Positions 62,062 to 64,000 of a stretch of 64,000 nt of DNA are shown in pieces. The translations under genes were made by a program, and so were the position numbers. The stretch covers positions 1-64,000 of the forward strand of contig JBNKGL010000017.1 of assembly GCA_050289805.1 (NCBI GenBank), read 5' to 3'. Each line of letters opens with the position of its first letter. Position 1 is the stretch's first letter. The notes beneath the pieces were generated by a model. That model was not told the origin of the DNA. It ran no database searches and saw nothing but the letters and a program-made list of their open reading frames with translations. The DNA is from JAUILA01 sp050289805. Lineage in GTDB: Bacteria > Bacteroidota > Bacteroidia > Cytophagales > Cyclobacteriaceae.

Positions 62062-64000
62062 TTAATCAGAAACAAGTATTTCCCTTGGATTTCGCCGAAT
62101 CGTATGAAGAATCTGGAATGTAATGGAAACAAACAATACAATACTTAGAACCAAAACCGGAATCGCCATGAAAATTAAAACCGGGAAATCAGACACTACA
62201 AATTGATTCAGCCATAAATCAAAAACATAATATGCCAGCGGGAGTCCCAGGAAAAGTGCAATGAAGCTGATCCGGTAAAATGTGATCGCCACATCCCTCC
62301 AAAGTTGAAGTCCGGATGCTCCGTGAATCTTTTTGATCACCAGCTCCTTCGACCGTCGTTCAAGAATCTGCAGGGACATCCCAATAATTCCCGATACCGC
62401 AATAAATAATGCTACAATGGCCATTGCCAGAATCACGCGGCCTAACAATCGCTCTGAAGCATATTGCTTATCATAATGCTGCTGAAGGTCGAAATAATCA
62501 AAAGGCGCCTCTGGAAAAACATTGGAATAGGCCTCTTTCAAAAGTTCCATATCAGGACCCCCGTCCTCAGCCTGGATAGCAAAATAATTAAGGCCCTGCG
62601 CCCCAAACCTGAAAAACTGGGGTTCCACACCTTTTCGCAAATTCTCCTGTACGAAGTCTGAAACCACCCCAATAATCTTAATCGGGTGCTCCCCAAAGTA
62701 AACAGTCTGGTCAATTGCCGCATCCGGATTTTCAAAACCCAGAAGCCGCATTCCGGTTTCATTCAGAATAATAGAACTGTTGTATGTATCTTCATTTCGT
62801 TTAAAATCACGTCCTGCCAGTAATTTCACCTCAAAGAAATCCATGTAACCTTCACTGATGGCCAGCCATGCAAACGTTACGGGAACAGGTTCATTCGGTT
62901 TTCTTCCGACATTATCCATCCGCCAATAAAGCTCACTGCCCGGAACTTCGTTCATATTGACCAAACTTGAAATCCCCTTGATATCAGAAACCTCACTCCA
63001 AAGCAATGTCTTATGTGCACCGTTGGCATCATAGGTTCCCATCAATGGTGCTTTTACAATAATCTTATCAGAAAGATCCAGTCCGGGATCATATGTGGAT
63101 ATACTTCTGATCTGATGATATACAACTACGGAGCCCGCCATGAAGAAAATTGCGATTACCAGCTGAGTGCCCAACAGGTAGGTATACCAGCGGATATCTC
63201 CACGGCTGGCAGTAGTTCTTCCGCCAGACAGATTCCTTGACCAGTTTACACCACCAAACCGTATCGATGTGAGAACAGAACTCAGAACAACCCCGATACA
63301 GCATAAACCCAGGATGATCTTTCCCTGGCTCAGTATTCCGGGCACTTCGATCGAGGTCAGGTTAAACTCTTCCAGCACATACGGATTTATGAATTGTATG
63401 ATCGTAATGGTCAGTACTGCAGCCAGCAGATGCAACATGATAATGTCACCCATGGCAAGCCTTACAATACCAAAATTCGTAGAACCCATGACCGAACGAA
63501 CCGCCATTTCCCTTCTCTTACCTACTGTTCTTACCAGAAACAAATTCAGAAAATTGGTATAGGTCATTAAGAGAATAAAAATTGCCAGCAAACCAATGTA
63601 AACAAGCTGCTGGCGGTCGATCCCGGTGACAAACTCACCGACATAACCCTTTTCGGTGTGAATATCCTGGATATGCTGGAAAATAAGTTTACTCTCGATA
63701 CCCTGCTCCCTGAAATACTCCTCACGAGATAACTTAAAAGCATGATTGGCATTTTCGCTAAGCTTTTCACGATCACCATCCGCGATCACATAGGTATACA
63801 GGTTATTCCAATTCCAGGATTCATCGATGTCGTTACCAACAAATTTATAAAGCGTGGAATATGAGAGTAATATATTAGGGCGCAGGTGTGAATTATTCAG
63901 AATATCCTCGTAAACACCGCTGATGGTAAATGCAAATGACCCTTCAAAATTGGGACTGTTGATCATCACCTCTTCCCCGGAAATATCGGTCCTTCCAAAT
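62062..64000 (-). CDS. MacB/FtsX-type ABC transporter permease, cut by window edge
   Basis: The reading frame stays open to the right edge (codons for FGRTDISGEEV lie upstream of the first internal GTG/ATG), so the start is outside the window; at least 646 residues are present. It has the MacB periplasmic core domain (FTISGVYEDIL, WNWNNLYTYVI), a first FtsX helix bundle (YIGLLAIFILLMTYTNFLNL, KRREMAVRSVMGSTNFGIVR), a second periplasmic core (FAWLAISEGYMDFFEVKLLA, RDFKRNE) and a second FtsX bundle (ALFIAVSGIIGMSLQILERR, KELVIKKIHGASGLQLWRDV). This is the double-FtsX type common in Bacteroidota. No ATPase gene is in the window; it presumably precedes the start. Confidence 0.88.
   Translation of the reverse strand, partial: FGRTDISGEEVMINSPNFEGSFAFTISGVYEDILNNSHLRPNILLSYSTLYKFVGNDIDESWNWNNLYTYVIADGDREKLSENANHAFKLSREEYFREQGIESKLIFQHIQDIHTEKGYVGEFVTGIDRQQLVYIGLLAIFILLMTYTNFLNLFLVRTVGKRREMAVRSVMGSTNFGIVRLAMGDIIMLHLLAAVLTITIIQFINPYVLEEFNLTSIEVPGILSQGKIILGLCCIGVVLSSVLTSIRFGGVNWSRNLSGGRTTASRGDIRWYTYLLGTQLVIAIFFMAGSVVVYHQIRSISTYDPGLDLSDKIIVKAPLMGTYDANGAHKTLLWSEVSDIKGISSLVNMNEVPGSELYWRMDNVGRKPNEPVPVTFAWLAISEGYMDFFEVKLLAGRDFKRNEDTYNSSIILNETGMRLLGFENPDAAIDQTVYFGEHPIKIIGVVSDFVQENLRKGVEPQFFRFGAQGLNYFAIQAEDGGPDMELLKEAYSNVFPEAPFDYFDLQQHYDKQYASERLLGRVILAMAIVALFIAVSGIIGMSLQILERRSKELVIKKIHGASGLQLWRDVAITFYRISFIALFLGLPLAYYVFDLWLNQFVVSDFPVLIFMAIPVLVLSIVLFVSITFQILHTIRRNPREILVSD

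Overview
The window is chromosomal DNA from a Bacteroidota bacterium, most likely a free-living, probably gliding or surface-associated member of the Cytophagia. The evidence is a SusC/SusD pair, many lipoproteins with a Bacteroidota-style lipobox, type IX secretion (T9SS) sorting domains of types A and B, two PorP/SprF-family proteins, a near absence of Shine-Dalgarno sequences, and promoter-like TTTG...TAnnTTTG elements. No rRNA, tRNA, CRISPR array, insertion sequence or phage gene was recognised. Coding density is high, and both window edges cut genes (an S9 peptidase on the left, a MacB/FtsX permease on the right).

Layout. 1-5.7 kb: S9 peptidase fragment, small outer-membrane barrel, a membrane-anchored AraC-HTH/TolB-like/TPR regulator, then a divergent pair encoding an ankyrin lipoprotein and a membrane acyltransferase. 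5.7-19.2 kb: a lipoprotein with an ADP-ribosylglycohydrolase fold, SusC, SusD (followed by a strong terminator), a 1166-residue FG-GAP/ASPIC-UnbV lipoprotein, and two paralogous lipoproteins joining a CxxCH heme motif to an FG-GAP propeller, encoded convergently with overlapping 3' ends. 19.3-33.6 kb: DoxX and PNPOx-like proteins, a class III nucleotide cyclase next to a membrane-anchored GH20 hexosaminidase, a GMC oxidoreductase with its Tat-signal small subunit, a GH13 lipoprotein, a sorbosone-dehydrogenase-like propeller fused to a cytochrome c domain, the agmatine deiminase/N-carbamoylputrescine amidase pair (putrescine synthesis) and an exported lactonase. 33.6-49.2 kb: an orphan 7TM-DISM histidine kinase, a TPR protein, gyrA, several envelope proteins, a TonB-dependent receptor, rpe, a T9SS-sorted subtilase, and a degenerate TrpF-like barrel. 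49.3-61 kb: a surface-adhesin locus, PorP/SprF-SPOR fusion, a 1059-residue Ig/PKD protein, a 2044-residue SprB-repeat protein, and a second PorP/SprF. 61-64 kb: a DUF697-like membrane protein and an ABC permease.

How the genes may work together (inference). The middle third reads as an envelope machinery for taking up and oxidising carbohydrates. SusCD imports an unknown ligand; exported glycosidases (GH20, GH13) release sugars; exported dehydrogenases (GMC pair, propeller-cytochrome) could oxidise them; an exported lactonase could open the lactone; and three CxxCH proteins could carry electrons. The right third is a T9SS adhesin locus in which PorP/SprF partners flank two very large type-B-sorted surface proteins. 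The least explained items are the SusCD + ASPIC/UnbV + cytochrome-propeller set, the exported ADP-ribosylglycohydrolase-like protein, the PorP-SPOR fusion and the TrpF-like protein lacking its catalytic cysteine.
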